Source: Deltaproteobacteria bacterium | Lineage (GTDB): Bacteria; Desulfobacterota; Desulfobaccia; Desulfobaccales; Desulfobaccaceae | Assembly: GCA_016874895.1 (NCBI GenBank) | Contig: VGSX01000032.1 | Span: 1 to 19,732, forward strand | Length of the DNA stretch: 19,732 bases | Direction: 5' to 3' | Shown: piece by piece, positions 1-8,817 of the stretch | How the letters are laid out: every line of letters begins with the position of its first letter | How positions within the stretch are numbered: the stretch's first letter is position 1 | Program-made: the position numbers and the translations under genes | The notes under the pieces: generated by a model | Databases searched by the model: none | The model's input: the letters and a program-made list of their open reading frames with translations, nothing else | Told to the model about the DNA's origin: nothing

Positions 1-3000
1 GGGGGGTGATGGGTTCCAGCAACGGGGGGAATACCTGGAAGCCTTTAGGGAGCCCTTTTTTAAATGATACGGAGATTTCTTCCCTCTTGGTTAATAAACA
101 GACCATCTGGGCCGCGTCCCGAAAGTTCCTGGATGAGACTCCAGGAGGAAAACTGGGCCTGTTCCTCAGCCTCGACGGCGGGACAAGTTTTCAGGTGATC
201 TCCGGGAGCGGCGGCCTGCCCGAGGGCGGGATCACTTCCCTGGCCTGGGACCCCCGGAATTATAACCGGGTTTACGCCGCAGTAACCCAAAAGGGGATTT
301 TTCGCAGCGACAACGGCGGCCGGACCTGGACCAGAATTTCCGTTCCGGGTATGAATATCCAGAACCAAACAGCCAATATCCTCCTTTCCGTGGGCGCCGG
401 GGGGCAGTCGCTCTTTGCCGCCATAGCCCGAACCTATCCCGGGCCAGTCACTGAAAAAGGCCCAAAAGAGAGGCTGGAATCGGTCTGGCGCTCTCTGGAT
501 GGGGGGCGCACCTGGCTAAATATGGGGGGCCAGGGAGGCGGCGTTAGTAAGGGACTGCCCGGCAGCACCGAAGACACCGGCTTCTTCGGCGTTAACCCCG
601 GCAGCCAGGCCGATATTAACCTTTCCCTGTTGGCGGATCCCAGCAATCCCAACCTGGTTTACATCGGCGGCGACACCCAGCCGGCCAAAAATGAAGGCGA
701 GGAGGGTGTGGACCCGGTTTTCCCCAACTCCATCGGCGCCCAGGGATACACCGGCCGGCTATTCCGGGGGGACGCCTCTCAACCCCTGGGCCAACAATGG
801 ACCCCCATCACCGATAACTACACCACCCCTAAGTCCGGGCCCCATGCCGATGCCCGCTGGATGGCTTTTGACGTCCGGGGCAACCTCCTGCAGGTGGATG
901 ATGGCGGCATTTACCGGCGGACCTCCCCCGGCACCAGCCAGGGGAGGTGGCAATCCCTGAACGGTGATCTTCAGATTACCGAATTTTACCCTCAGGCCGT
1001 GGCCTTTGACCGCAATACCCGAACTCTCATAGGGGGCAACCAGGATAATGGCGTCGCGGCCCAACGGGCGCCGGGCGGTCTTGTCTGGGATGCCGCCTGG
1101 AGTGGCGACGGCGGCCGGGTGGCCGTCAATGATTCTCAGCCGGACTTTTCCGTGCGTTACGGCAGTTCCCAAAATCTCGGGAATTTTGGGAGATATAAAG
1201 TAGATGGGGATAATAAGGTAATCGAGGAAAAATTGGCCGATTTGCTGGTGGGTAATCTTACTCTAAAGGACTATGAGAAGGCCAGGGGCAGCACTATCCC
1301 CTTCATTACGCCGATGGTGCTTAACCAGGGCGATAAAAGCAGGCTGGCCTTCGGCACGCAGCGGATTTATCTGGCCCAGGACCGGGTGAATCAACGGCTG
1401 TCGGATTCCTTGCAGCTCACCGATATCAGCCGCATAAATTTTCAAGGCGAAGTTGGCGCCCTGGCCTATGGCCGGCCGGGCAATCCCGACCTGCTGCTGG
1501 TGGGGGAGGGACCCCGGCTGTGGCTTTCCACCAACCTCAGTCCCGGTTCCCTCAGACAGCTCACCAATTACGAGAGCCGGGAAGTGCAATCCGGCGGAAA
1601 TGCCTTGGTCACCCATGTTCTCATCAACCCCACCACCGCCTCCGGGGCCAGGGAAAGCTTTTTTGTGGCCGACGGCTACACCCTCCAGGCATCCGGAGAT
1701 AACGGGGCCACATGGGGCTGGACCATTTCGCTGCCCCAACTGACTTCCCTGCAATTTATCACTGCCGGGGGCAAAAATGCGGTGGTGGCCGGAGGCTATA
1801 GCGCCCTGTATGCCTCGCGCTGCACTGATATGGTCAATTGGATTTCCCTCATGGGCAATCTGCCCGGAACCCTCATTGCCAGTCTGGACTACAGTCATGA
1901 CCATGACCTGCTGGTGGTGGGCACCATGGGGCGGGGGGCCTTTACTTTGGAGCGGGCCAGCACCTATATCCCGGACCGAGCGCCGCAAAACGTGGATGCC
2001 GGCTGGCTGCGGTTGGTGGACGACTCCTCTCCCTCCCAAACCCTGAATGGGGGGCTAGTGCAGGCCGTTGATCCTTTAAATTGGCGGCAAAACCTGACCC
2101 TGACCTCCCGGGGCGGCAGTCTGGACACCAACTATTTTGATTGCCGTCTGGCCGGGTGCATTTCCGGAACCGGCGCCTTAACCAAGCTCGGCGAGGGGGT
2201 CCTGTCCCTGGCGGCAGCAAATACTTACAGCGGCGGCACCATCTTCGCACAGGGAACCGTCAAGGTCACCCAGAACGCCAATCTGGGCGCGGCCACCGGC
2301 GGGTTGACCTTCACCGGCGGGACCCTGGAGTTGGGGGCCGACCTCACCACGGCCCGATCCCTGCTGGTGGATTATGCCGGGGGCATCCTGGACCTGCAGA
2401 ACTTCACCGCCACCCTGAAAGGCCCCTTACGCGGGGAAGGTTTGTTGATTTTTCGAGGCAACGGCCATACCCTTTTTTCCGGGGACGGGTCGAACTTCAG
2501 CGGGGCTCTCATGACCCACCCCGATACCTTGGAGCAGACTTTTACCCTGGGTCCCGCCGGGCGTTTGAGCAGCACCGGCATGTTGGCTAATTTCACCAAC
2601 CAGGGTGTCCTCGATCCGGGAGAGTCGCCCGGGACCTTGCATATCTGGGGCACGTATACCCAGCAGCCTGGTGGCGAACTCATCGTGGAAATCGAGTCGC
2701 CCTCATCTTATGACACCATCGAGGTCATCGGCGCCCCCGGCACCGCGCACCTGGCCGGAGGCCTCACCCCGAAACTGCTGGACGGGTATGTGCCGAAGCT
2801 TAACCAGGTTTTTCCGGGGATCGTGGAGACCAGCGGCGGCCTCAGCGGGAATTTCGCGGACATTAATAACTCCCGCATCACCCGCACCCTGTTCTGGCAG
2901 CCGCGTTATACCAATTTCAGCTTTGACCTGCAGGCCATCGGTAACTATGCCGCCCCGGACCTGGGGCTCAGTGCCAACCAGTGGGCCGTGGGCAACATGC

Positions 3001-4172
3001 TCAACGGCCTCAGTCCCACGGCCCGAGGGGATCTCGCCGCGGTCTTGGATACCATTAACACCTTCACCAGCAATCGGGCCGTGCAAGAGGCGCTCCAGGA
3101 AATATCACCCGGGAAGTATGCAGTCCTGCCATCCCTTACTTTTCCCCTCACCCACATGGTCTTGCGCCAGTGGCAGGACCGCCTGTCTTATCTGCGCTGG
3201 GAGAACCAGGGCGACTCAGGGCTGATCCAGGCCGGTGGCCCGGGTTTTTCCCGGGGATTCACTCTCAGTTATGCCAACGGCGGCATGATGGCCAGCCAAG
3301 CCTTTGCCTCGGACGCCGGGGGGCCGGGAAGGACGCGGCCGCGCCTGGGAGTTTATCTGGAGCCATTGGTGGCCTGGGGGAACCAGGACGCCACGGCCAA
3401 CCAGGTGAGCTACCGCTACCTCAATACCGGTTTCACCCTGGGAATGGACTACCGGCTCAGGGATAATCTGCTGGTGGGGCTGGGGACCGGCTATTATCGC
3501 ACTTCCACCCATGTGGGGGGCACCGGGGGCGATATTGATGTTAACAGCGTTCCGGTGACGGCGTACGCTGCTTGGCAACCGGGGGGATATTATCTGAACG
3601 GCGCTTTGGGATATGCCTATCATGATTATGATCTGGTCAGAAACATCACCTTCGGAGGCATTGCCCGCACTGCCAGGGCGTCAACCCACGGCAATCAGAT
3701 CCACGCCGCGGTGGAAACCGGCTACGATTTGAAGATCGGCCGGGTCATTGTCAGCCCCAAGGCCTCGTTGAACTATATCAGCCTGGAAACCCGGAGCTTT
3801 ACCGAAAGAAATGCCGGGGCTTTAAATCTATCGGTGGCCAAACAATCGGCCGAATCGCTGCAGACCGGCCTGGGTGGCCGTCTGGCCGGCCAGGGCCAGG
3901 TGGGCCAGGTCACCCTGACGCCGCAAGTGTATGCGGTCTGGCAACACGAATTTTCCAACCGCAGTCGGGGGATAAGCGCCAGTCTGGCCCCGGGAGGAGC
4001 CCCCTTTACCTTTCAAACCGACGCCCCCAGCCGGGATTTCGCGGTCCTGGGAGCGGATCTGGCGGCGCGCTTTTCGAAAAAACTCACCGCTCGGGTAGGT
4101 TACAACGCCGAGGTAGGACGAGGCGGCACTGTTTACCAGGGTGTCACCGCGGGTTTGCGCCTGGAGTTTTAA
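1..4172 (+). CDS. Autotransporter with BNR/Asp-box beta-propeller passenger (5' partial)
   Basis: The reading frame is open to the left edge, so the signal peptide and start are missing; the GTG at 6 and ATG at 9 are internal. About 1388 residues are visible. Residues 1 to about 650 carry Asp-box repeats of sialidase/BNR or VPS10-type propellers (SSNGGNTW at once, then SDNGGRTW, SLDGGRTW, SGDNGATW). Residues about 715-785 form an autotransporter-associated beta-strand repeat (LTKLGEGVLSL, NTYSGGT, GTVKV). Residues about 1105-1388 are a beta-barrel domain ending in the terminal Phe expected of outer-membrane proteins. Known of the family: the barrel inserts in the outer membrane and exposes or releases the passenger. 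No sialidase catalytic residues can be assigned, so the passenger more likely binds surfaces or glycans than cleaves them; that is inference. The stop overlaps the convergent neighbour's stop. Confidence 0.88.
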   Translation, partial: GVMGSSNGGNTWKPLGSPFLNDTEISSLLVNKQTIWAASRKFLDETPGGKLGLFLSLDGGTSFQVISGSGGLPEGGITSLAWDPRNYNRVYAAVTQKGIFRSDNGGRTWTRISVPGMNIQNQTANILLSVGAGGQSLFAAIARTYPGPVTEKGPKERLESVWRSLDGGRTWLNMGGQGGGVSKGLPGSTEDTGFFGVNPGSQADINLSLLADPSNPNLVYIGGDTQPAKNEGEEGVDPVFPNSIGAQGYTGRLFRGDASQPLGQQWTPITDNYTTPKSGPHADARWMAFDVRGNLLQVDDGGIYRRTSPGTSQGRWQSLNGDLQITEFYPQAVAFDRNTRTLIGGNQDNGVAAQRAPGGLVWDAAWSGDGGRVAVNDSQPDFSVRYGSSQNLGNFGRYKVDGDNKVIEEKLADLLVGNLTLKDYEKARGSTIPFITPMVLNQGDKSRLAFGTQRIYLAQDRVNQRLSDSLQLTDISRINFQGEVGALAYGRPGNPDLLLVGEGPRLWLSTNLSPGSLRQLTNYESREVQSGGNALVTHVLINPTTASGARESFFVADGYTLQASGDNGATWGWTISLPQLTSLQFITAGGKNAVVAGGYSALYASRCTDMVNWISLMGNLPGTLIASLDYSHDHDLLVVGTMGRGAFTLERASTYIPDRAPQNVDAGWLRLVDDSSPSQTLNGGLVQAVDPLNWRQNLTLTSRGGSLDTNYFDCRLAGCISGTGALTKLGEGVLSLAAANTYSGGTIFAQGTVKVTQNANLGAATGGLTFTGGTLELGADLTTARSLLVDYAGGILDLQNFTATLKGPLRGEGLLIFRGNGHTLFSGDGSNFSGALMTHPDTLEQTFTLGPAGRLSSTGMLANFTNQGVLDPGESPGTLHIWGTYTQQPGGELIVEIESPSSYDTIEVIGAPGTAHLAGGLTPKLLDGYVPKLNQVFPGIVETSGGLSGNFADINNSRITRTLFWQPRYTNFSFDLQAIGNYAAPDLGLSANQWAVGNMLNGLSPTARGDLAAVLDTINTFTSNRAVQEALQEISPGKYAVLPSLTFPLTHMVLRQWQDRLSYLRWENQGDSGLIQAGGPGFSRGFTLSYANGGMMASQAFASDAGGPGRTRPRLGVYLEPLVAWGNQDATANQVSYRYLNTGFTLGMDYRLRDNLLVGLGTGYYRTSTHVGGTGGDIDVNSVPVTAYAAWQPGGYYLNGALGYAYHDYDLVRNITFGGIARTARASTHGNQIHAAVETGYDLKIGRVIVSPKASLNYISLETRSFTERNAGALNLSVAKQSAESLQTGLGGRLAGQGQVGQVTLTPQVYAVWQHEFSNRSRGISASLAPGGAPFTFQTDAPSRDFAVLGADLAARFSKKLTARVGYNAEVGRGGTVYQGVTAGLRLEF

Positions 4173-6454
4173 AATCCGGGGCGGCCCCGCCTCTTACCCT
4201 CCAGGAGGAGTATGGCAACCGCCGAAGCATTGAAAGCAGCGCCCAAAAGCAAAGCCTGGCCCGGCCCGAAACAGGGAATGATCAGGAGGCTCACGCCTAA
4301 AGTCCCCAGGGTGGCCCCTACAAGGTCCACGGCATAGAGGCGGCCGGCGCTCAGGGACAGGGCCGCGCCGCTCTCCTGGCAGAGTTCGCCCTGAACTGCG
4401 AACACGACACCGCTGAGCAGGCCCCCCAGGATCAGGATGCTCATATAGATCAGCTGGCCCCAACCGTCCTCCCGAAGGTAAGGCAGGTTCAGGAGCCAGG
4501 GGAGACCGAATCCCAGGAATGCCAGGAGCACGGTCAGACCCCCCTGGCTCCCCAGGGCCAGACTCCGGGCCGCAGCCCCCCGGGCCAGGCTCGTTCCGGC
4601 CAGCCAGGAGCCCACGGCCATACCCGCCATGAAGGCCGCCAGCAACAAACCGAGCTGACCGTAGAGATACCCGAGGCTTATCTGAAAGAGGATGAGGACC
4701 ACCATTTCCAGCCCCATGACGGTCATGCCCATGGTAAAGACGCTATAGAGATAAGGGGCCTGGCGGCCTCGCAAGCCAACCGAGCGGCTCCATCCCCAGA
4801 CTACCAGGGTCAGCAGGGCCGCGGCCAGGTACAGTTTCCCGACGCCCATCTCCCTGATCCAGGGGAGCCATCTGGAAAAGTGCCCATTGCCCTCCATCCC
4901 CGCTAACACCAGGCCGTAGAACAGACCCTGAGGGTTGAGGTCGGTATTTAGTTCCGGTTCGGCCTGTTCCAGCATCTTCCGGGCAAAAGCCCGCCGGGGA
5001 GGGGAAAGATTGGCCTTGAGATAATATTCTCTGACGTAGAGCAGTTCCACCCTCCGGTCGGCAAGCCGGGATAACAGGATTTCCGGGTCCGCGGTCAGAC
5101 TGCCGGGCTCCGGGGAGGCGAAGAAGCGCCAGGTAAGTCCGGGCAGAACCACGACTTCCGGGAAGACCTGCCGCAGGGTGGCGTCGGCCAGGGCCAGAAA
5201 ACTACGGCGCACCGGACTGAGGGCGGTTTCGGAACCCGTCAGGCCGAAGCTGAAAACTCCCCGGGGCGCCAGGCAGGCATTCACTTCCGCAAAGAATTCC
5301 CGGGTGTAAAAACGGTTGAGCAGCGTGTTCCGAGGTTCCGGCAGGGCCATGATGATAACATCGTAGCGGCTGCCACCCTGCCGGATGAACCTCCGGCCGT
5401 CCTGGTAAATAACCCGCAGCCGCTGATCCTGGTAGGGCTGCAAGGCCTCATCGGGAAGGAGCCGCTGGGCCATGGAGATGAGCCGGGGATCCAGTTCCAC
5501 ATAATCCAGCCGGGTGAGGGAAGGAGTCTTGAGAATTTCCCCGGCCAGACCGGCCACGCCGCCCCCCAGCAGCAGGACCTTTTCCGGCCGGGGATGTTGC
5601 AGCAGGGCGTAGTGCACCTGCTCTTCGGCGCTCTGGGGATCGGGCCAGCTGAAGAACCACAGGCCATTGGCCGCGAAACTGATCTGCTCGGCCTCCCGGG
5701 TGGCGCTCCAGACGCTGTAGGGGGTTTCCTTCACGGCCAGGACGGTGTGTTGCGGCCATTGCCACCGTCGGCTGGCCTCGCTCAGGACGTCGCCCTGAAA
5801 GAGCAGGCTGCCAGTCAGGGCCAGGAGGACTATGATGAGGATCCAGGGTCTGCGGCCCCGGAGCACCAGGGCCAGAACTAGCAGAGATATGACCGTGCAC
5901 CCGAGACCTGCGGCCAACCAAAAGCTGTCCACCCGGCCTAACAACAGCAGGTACAACAGAACGCCGCCGAGGCTCATGCCCAGGGCGTCCAAAGCGTAGG
6001 CCCGGCCCATCAGACCGGTGGGGCTCCGGTCTTCCTGCAGCCACCGGCAGGCCAGCGGAAAGAAAAGGCCCGACATGAAGCCGAACGGCCCGCTTAAGAC
6101 GATATACCAGAAGCCCAGACTGGCCGGTGTGGGCGCCAGCCCGGTGGGCCAGTGCATCAGGGTGGGCAGGGACCTGATCGCCAGCATGGTTAGAGGCAGG
6201 CATATTCCCAGGACAACCAGGAGCTGAACCAGAGTGGGCTTCGCCACCGGGCGAATAACCGCCAGACGCCCTCCCGTCAGGCTCCCCACGGCCGTCCAGA
6301 GCAGCCAGGCCCACAAAGCCAGCCCTAAATACAGTTCATTACCCTGGGCCAGAGTCAGGAATTCCCGCAGAATAATAATCTGGGCAGCCAGGGTCAAAGC
6401 ACCGTAACCGATGATCAGACCGTAACTCACGGTCTTGGGGACTCCCGAGAACAT
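4169..6454 (-). CDS. Polytopic membrane protein with spermidine-synthase-like domain
   Basis: About 761 residues. The order is a hydrophobic N-terminal half (about 7 membrane segments to residue ~225), a soluble Rossmann domain (~235-500), then more membrane segments (~555-755). This matches the 'fused MFS/spermidine synthase' proteins. The Rossmann part shows a SAM-type glycine loop (VLLLGGGVAGLAGE, ~293-306), an acidic end of strand 2 (VELDP, ~319-323) and DGRRF (~352). The aspartate motif that aminopropyltransferases use for catalysis is replaced by IIMALPEP, so spermidine synthesis is doubtful and the reaction unknown. Start: the ATG at 6454 is preceded by GGGGTGAG five bases upstream, a good ribosome site; a GTG at 6463 would add three residues. 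Stop codons of this gene and the autotransporter overlap by 4 bases. Confidence 0.85.
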   Translation of the reverse strand: MFSGVPKTVSYGLIIGYGALTLAAQIIILREFLTLAQGNELYLGLALWAWLLWTAVGSLTGGRLAVIRPVAKPTLVQLLVVLGICLPLTMLAIRSLPTLMHWPTGLAPTPASLGFWYIVLSGPFGFMSGLFFPLACRWLQEDRSPTGLMGRAYALDALGMSLGGVLLYLLLLGRVDSFWLAAGLGCTVISLLVLALVLRGRRPWILIIVLLALTGSLLFQGDVLSEASRRWQWPQHTVLAVKETPYSVWSATREAEQISFAANGLWFFSWPDPQSAEEQVHYALLQHPRPEKVLLLGGGVAGLAGEILKTPSLTRLDYVELDPRLISMAQRLLPDEALQPYQDQRLRVIYQDGRRFIRQGGSRYDVIIMALPEPRNTLLNRFYTREFFAEVNACLAPRGVFSFGLTGSETALSPVRRSFLALADATLRQVFPEVVVLPGLTWRFFASPEPGSLTADPEILLSRLADRRVELLYVREYYLKANLSPPRRAFARKMLEQAEPELNTDLNPQGLFYGLVLAGMEGNGHFSRWLPWIREMGVGKLYLAAALLTLVVWGWSRSVGLRGRQAPYLYSVFTMGMTVMGLEMVVLILFQISLGYLYGQLGLLLAAFMAGMAVGSWLAGTSLARGAAARSLALGSQGGLTVLLAFLGFGLPWLLNLPYLREDGWGQLIYMSILILGGLLSGVVFAVQGELCQESGAALSLSAGRLYAVDLVGATLGTLGVSLLIIPCFGPGQALLLGAAFNASAVAILLLEGKRRGRPGF

Positions 6455-6613
6455 GTTACTCACCCCATGTCACCCTGAGGCAGTGATTCACCCCTCATCC
6501 TGGCCCTCTCCTCTCCAGGGGTATTGAGCATTACCCACAAGTTGAGAGACGGCGGCTTGGCTTGGGGATAACTAATAGGAATTATTAATTAATGCCCCCC
6601 CTCACCCTGACCC

Positions 6614-6844
6614 TCAATGCTGTTGAATTAAGAGCACCTATGAAAAATCCCCCTAAATCCAATACTGTTCACTTAAGCTAAAAGCAAGATTACTGCTTAG
6701 CTAAACAGCACTGCCCCTAAATCCCCCTTTAGAAAAGGGGGACTTTTTAAAGGATATCCTTTAGTTCCCCCCTTTTTTAAAGGGGGGTTAGGGGGGATTT
6801 TAATAAGTTGCCAACTCGCCATCTCCCTAATTCAACAGCATTGA
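6614..6844. mobile_element. MITE-like element with 17-bp inverted ends and target duplication
   Basis: Perfect 17-bp inverted repeats (TCAATGCTGTTGAATTA at 6614-6630, its complement at 6828-6844) bound 231 bp without a gene. Direct repeats of CCCTGACCC flank them (6605-6613 and 6845-6853; identity extends to 12 bp as ACCCTGACCCTC if the shared edge bases are counted), as a target duplication would. The element sits inside a CCCTCACCCTGACCCTCTCCCC-like dispersed repeat that it appears to have split. The interior is highly palindromic: CCCCCTTT/AAAGGGGG at 6723-6741, AAAGGATATCCTTT at 6749-6762, and outer arms AAATCCCCCTA (about 6644) versus TAGGGGGGATTT (about 6789). The ends match 13 of 16 positions with the IS4-type ends at 9741/10281, so the two may be related. 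Confidence 0.65.
6661..6712. repeat. 52-bp imperfect palindrome beginning with the IS4-type end sequence
   Basis: AATACTGTTCACTTAA at 6661-6676 is identical in 16 of 16 bases to the inverted repeat of the IS4-type remnant at 9741. A decayed inverted partner follows at 6697-6712 (11 of 16 matching). It is nested in the 231-bp element. It may be a minimal relic consisting only of two IS ends. Confidence 0.5.
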
Positions 6845-7094
6845 CCCTGACCCTCTCCCCCAAGGGGATAAGTGAAATTATATCAGGCAGATAAAAAGTT
6901 TTGGGTAATGAAAAGCCAGGGGCGCGGGGAATCATCGGTGGGGTGGGCCTCCGTGCCCGCCCTCGTTACGCACCGTGATAATGTTCCTGGCAGCCATGGA
7001 AAAAACGCCGGGAACAATGCGGCGCAAGGAAAAATCACACTTTTTGACCGGCACCCTCATTTCCTGACAGGGCTGGAGAGCAAGCCGGACCGGG

Positions 7095-8429
7095 CTACTC
7101 GATCTGATAGCGTTTCAATTTTTCCCGCAGGGTCTTGCGGTCGATCCCCAGGAGGCGGGCGGTGTCGGAGCGCCTCCCGTCGCACTGCTGCAGGATGCGC
7201 AGGATATGATCCCTTTCCATATCTTTCAGGCTGACAGCCCCGTTACTGTTCTGGGGGCCGAATTCCACCCCCGAAAAAGCCAGATCCGACAGATCCAGGT
7301 AGGGGCCGACACTGAACACCACCAGTCTCTCGATGGTGTTCTCCAGTTCCCGAATATTGCCGGGCCAGTCGTATTCCAGCATCAGCTCCATGGCCTCGGG
7401 GGTGAAGCCCTGGACTGTCTTTTTTAGCCGCTGATTGTAAGTCTCTAAAAATGCAGTGAGTAAGGGAGCAATATCCGTTTTCCGCTGCCGCAGGGGCGGG
7501 AGGTGGATGGACACCACGTTCAGCCGGTAAAAGAGGTCTTCCCGGAAACTGCCGTTCCGGATGGCCTGGGATAAATCCCGATTCGTGGCCGCAATGATCC
7601 GCACGTCCACGGTGATGACCCGGTGGCTCCCCACCCGGGAGATCTTGCGTTCTTGCACGGCCCGCAGGAGTTTGGCCTGCACCTCCAGGCTGATATTGCT
7701 GATCTCGTCGAAAAACAGGCTGCCGCCCTGGGAGAGCTCGAATTTGCCGATTTTATTGGCGTTGGCCCCGGTGAAGGAGCCCTTGACGTGGCCGAACAGT
7801 TCGCTTTCAAACAGGGTCTCCACCAGGGTGCCGCAATCCACGGTGACAAAAGGCTGATTGTGGCGATGGCTCAGGGAGTGGATTTTCTGGGCAATCAAAC
7901 CCTTGCCCGTCCCCGACTCTCCGGTGATCAGAACTGTGCTGTCGCTGGGCGCCACCCGTTCCACCATGGCCATAATCCGAGCCATGGCCTCGCTGGCAAA
8001 AACTATTCTCGGCCCTTCGGCGTGGTGGCCCGCCGCCGGGGTATCGCCGGTCTCGGGCTGTTTCTCCAATGCCCGCCTTACCATCTGGCGCAAATCATCC
8101 GGGGTGAAGGGTTTGGGGAGAAAATCGAAGGCCCCCAGCTTGATGGTTTCCACCGCTGAGGCGATGGTGCCATGGCCGGTAATAATAATTACCTTCGGCC
8201 CCGGATCCAGGTTCCTGATCTGCCTGAGGACTTCCACCCCGTTAATATCCGGCATCACCAGATCCAGCAGAATGATATCGTAGGATCCTTTGCCCAGCAG
8301 GCTGAGGCCGCGGCGGCCATCGCTGGCCACCTCCACCTCGTGGCCCAGCCGGGACAGGATCTGATAACAGGCGTCCCGCATGGCCTTATCGTCATCTATG
8401 ACCAGGGTTTTTATGGTTTGAGAACTCAT
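7095..8429 (-). CDS. NtrC-family sigma-54-dependent response regulator
   Basis: 444 residues, full length for the family. Receiver domain 6-120: acidic pocket D12-D14, phosphoacceptor D56 in DIILLDLVMPD, T84, K106. AAA+ domain about 145-380: Walker A GESGTGKG (170-177), sigma-54 contact loop GSFTGA (217-222, usually GAFTGA), Walker B LFFDEI with D241/E242, and FREDLFYRLNV (295-305). A Fis-type helix-turn-helix closes the protein (about 405-442, SDTARLLGIDRKTLREKL). It is known for this family to open sigma-54 promoters by ATP hydrolysis after phosphorylation. No histidine kinase is adjacent, so its partner lies elsewhere. A sigma-54 promoter occurs in this window at 11230, a possible target. 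No strong ribosome site is seen before the ATG at 8429. Confidence 0.95.
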   Translation of the reverse strand: MSSQTIKTLVIDDDKAMRDACYQILSRLGHEVEVASDGRRGLSLLGKGSYDIILLDLVMPDINGVEVLRQIRNLDPGPKVIIITGHGTIASAVETIKLGAFDFLPKPFTPDDLRQMVRRALEKQPETGDTPAAGHHAEGPRIVFASEAMARIMAMVERVAPSDSTVLITGESGTGKGLIAQKIHSLSHRHNQPFVTVDCGTLVETLFESELFGHVKGSFTGANANKIGKFELSQGGSLFFDEISNISLEVQAKLLRAVQERKISRVGSHRVITVDVRIIAATNRDLSQAIRNGSFREDLFYRLNVVSIHLPPLRQRKTDIAPLLTAFLETYNQRLKKTVQGFTPEAMELMLEYDWPGNIRELENTIERLVVFSVGPYLDLSDLAFSGVEFGPQNSNGAVSLKDMERDHILRILQQCDGRRSDTARLLGIDRKTLREKLKRYQIE

Positions 8430-8706
8430 TTCGACGCAGATTCAAACAATCTCGGGGTAGTTTGTCAGCTTGCAGTGGTCAGTGCTCAGGGGCCAGTGGT
8501 CAGATTTAAGATATATATTTACTCATTCTTCCGGGGGTGCCGGTTCATCCAGAATGCATCAAACATGCCGGTGGCGGAGTCTTCCAGCCGGTGCTGTTGG
8601 TAAAAGAATAAAAATCTATGCCAACTGATCCAATCCGACAGCACTGAGAGCTTGGGCAAGGGGTTAAAAGGATCACCAAAGTGACAATGACCATAATTTA
8701 TTGCTT

Positions 8707-8748
8707 TTGACCCCCTGCGCGCTTTTTCTAGTATACTTTCAGTATAAT
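8707..8748 (+). promoter_or_regulatory. Possible sigma-70 promoter for tlyA
   Basis: TTGACC at 8707-8712, then TATACT at 8732-8737 (19-base spacer, slightly long) and a second -10-like TATAAT at 8743-8748. It lies 70-110 bases before the tlyA start in a locally A+T-rich stretch. Confidence 0.4.
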
Positions 8749-8789
8749 GAACTCAATCCGAAATTGCACTTTTTTTCTCATGGAGGTTT

Positions 8790-8810
8790 CTGATCACCTC
8801 GGTGAATCAG
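8790..8810 (+). promoter_or_regulatory. Hairpin just upstream of the tlyA start
   Basis: CTGAT...ATCAG plus CACC/GGTG pair around a TC loop with one bulged A, ending 7 bases before the ATG. A GGAGG stands further upstream at 8782-8786, so folding would bring it closer to the start codon. A regulatory role is unproven. Confidence 0.3.
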
Positions 8811-8817
8811 GTCCCCT

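Larger units (their letters stand above)
6455..7094. other. Repeat-rich intergenic region
   Basis: No convincing gene. It holds pieces of dispersed repeats (CCCTCATCCTGGCCCTCTCC at about 6493, CCCTGACCCTCTCCCCCAAG at about 6845), a MITE-like element listed separately, and a weak hairpin (TGTTCCTGG at 6982-6990 with CCGGGAACA at 7008-7016) downstream of the response regulator, which has no T-run and is only a possible transcript end. A 120-codon frame at 6872-7234 is open by chance and runs antisense into the regulator gene. Confidence 0.6.
8430..8817. other. Intergenic region between divergent regulator and tlyA
   Basis: No gene seen. It contains a 10-bp direct repeat CAGTGGTCAG (8473-8482 and 8494-8503) of the kind that recurs as dispersed CAGTGGTCAG tracts in many genomes, an A+T-rich stretch from 8505, and a promoter and hairpin before tlyA listed separately. 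Confidence 0.5.

Noticed and set aside
1263..2039. 258-codon open frame on the minus strand inside the autotransporter
   Set aside because: Shadow frame in GC-rich repeat sequence; rich in G, H and Q with no motif.
6604..6855. CRISPR-like array from the repeated CCCTGACCCTC and CCCCC/GGGGG units
   Set aside because: Only two direct copies with inverted, palindromic content between; no regular spacers and no cas genes.
6872..7234. 120-codon plus-strand frame as a small gene
   Set aside because: Part resembles a GTGGGCCTCCGTGCCCGCC-type dispersed repeat and the rest is antisense to the response regulator; no ribosome site.
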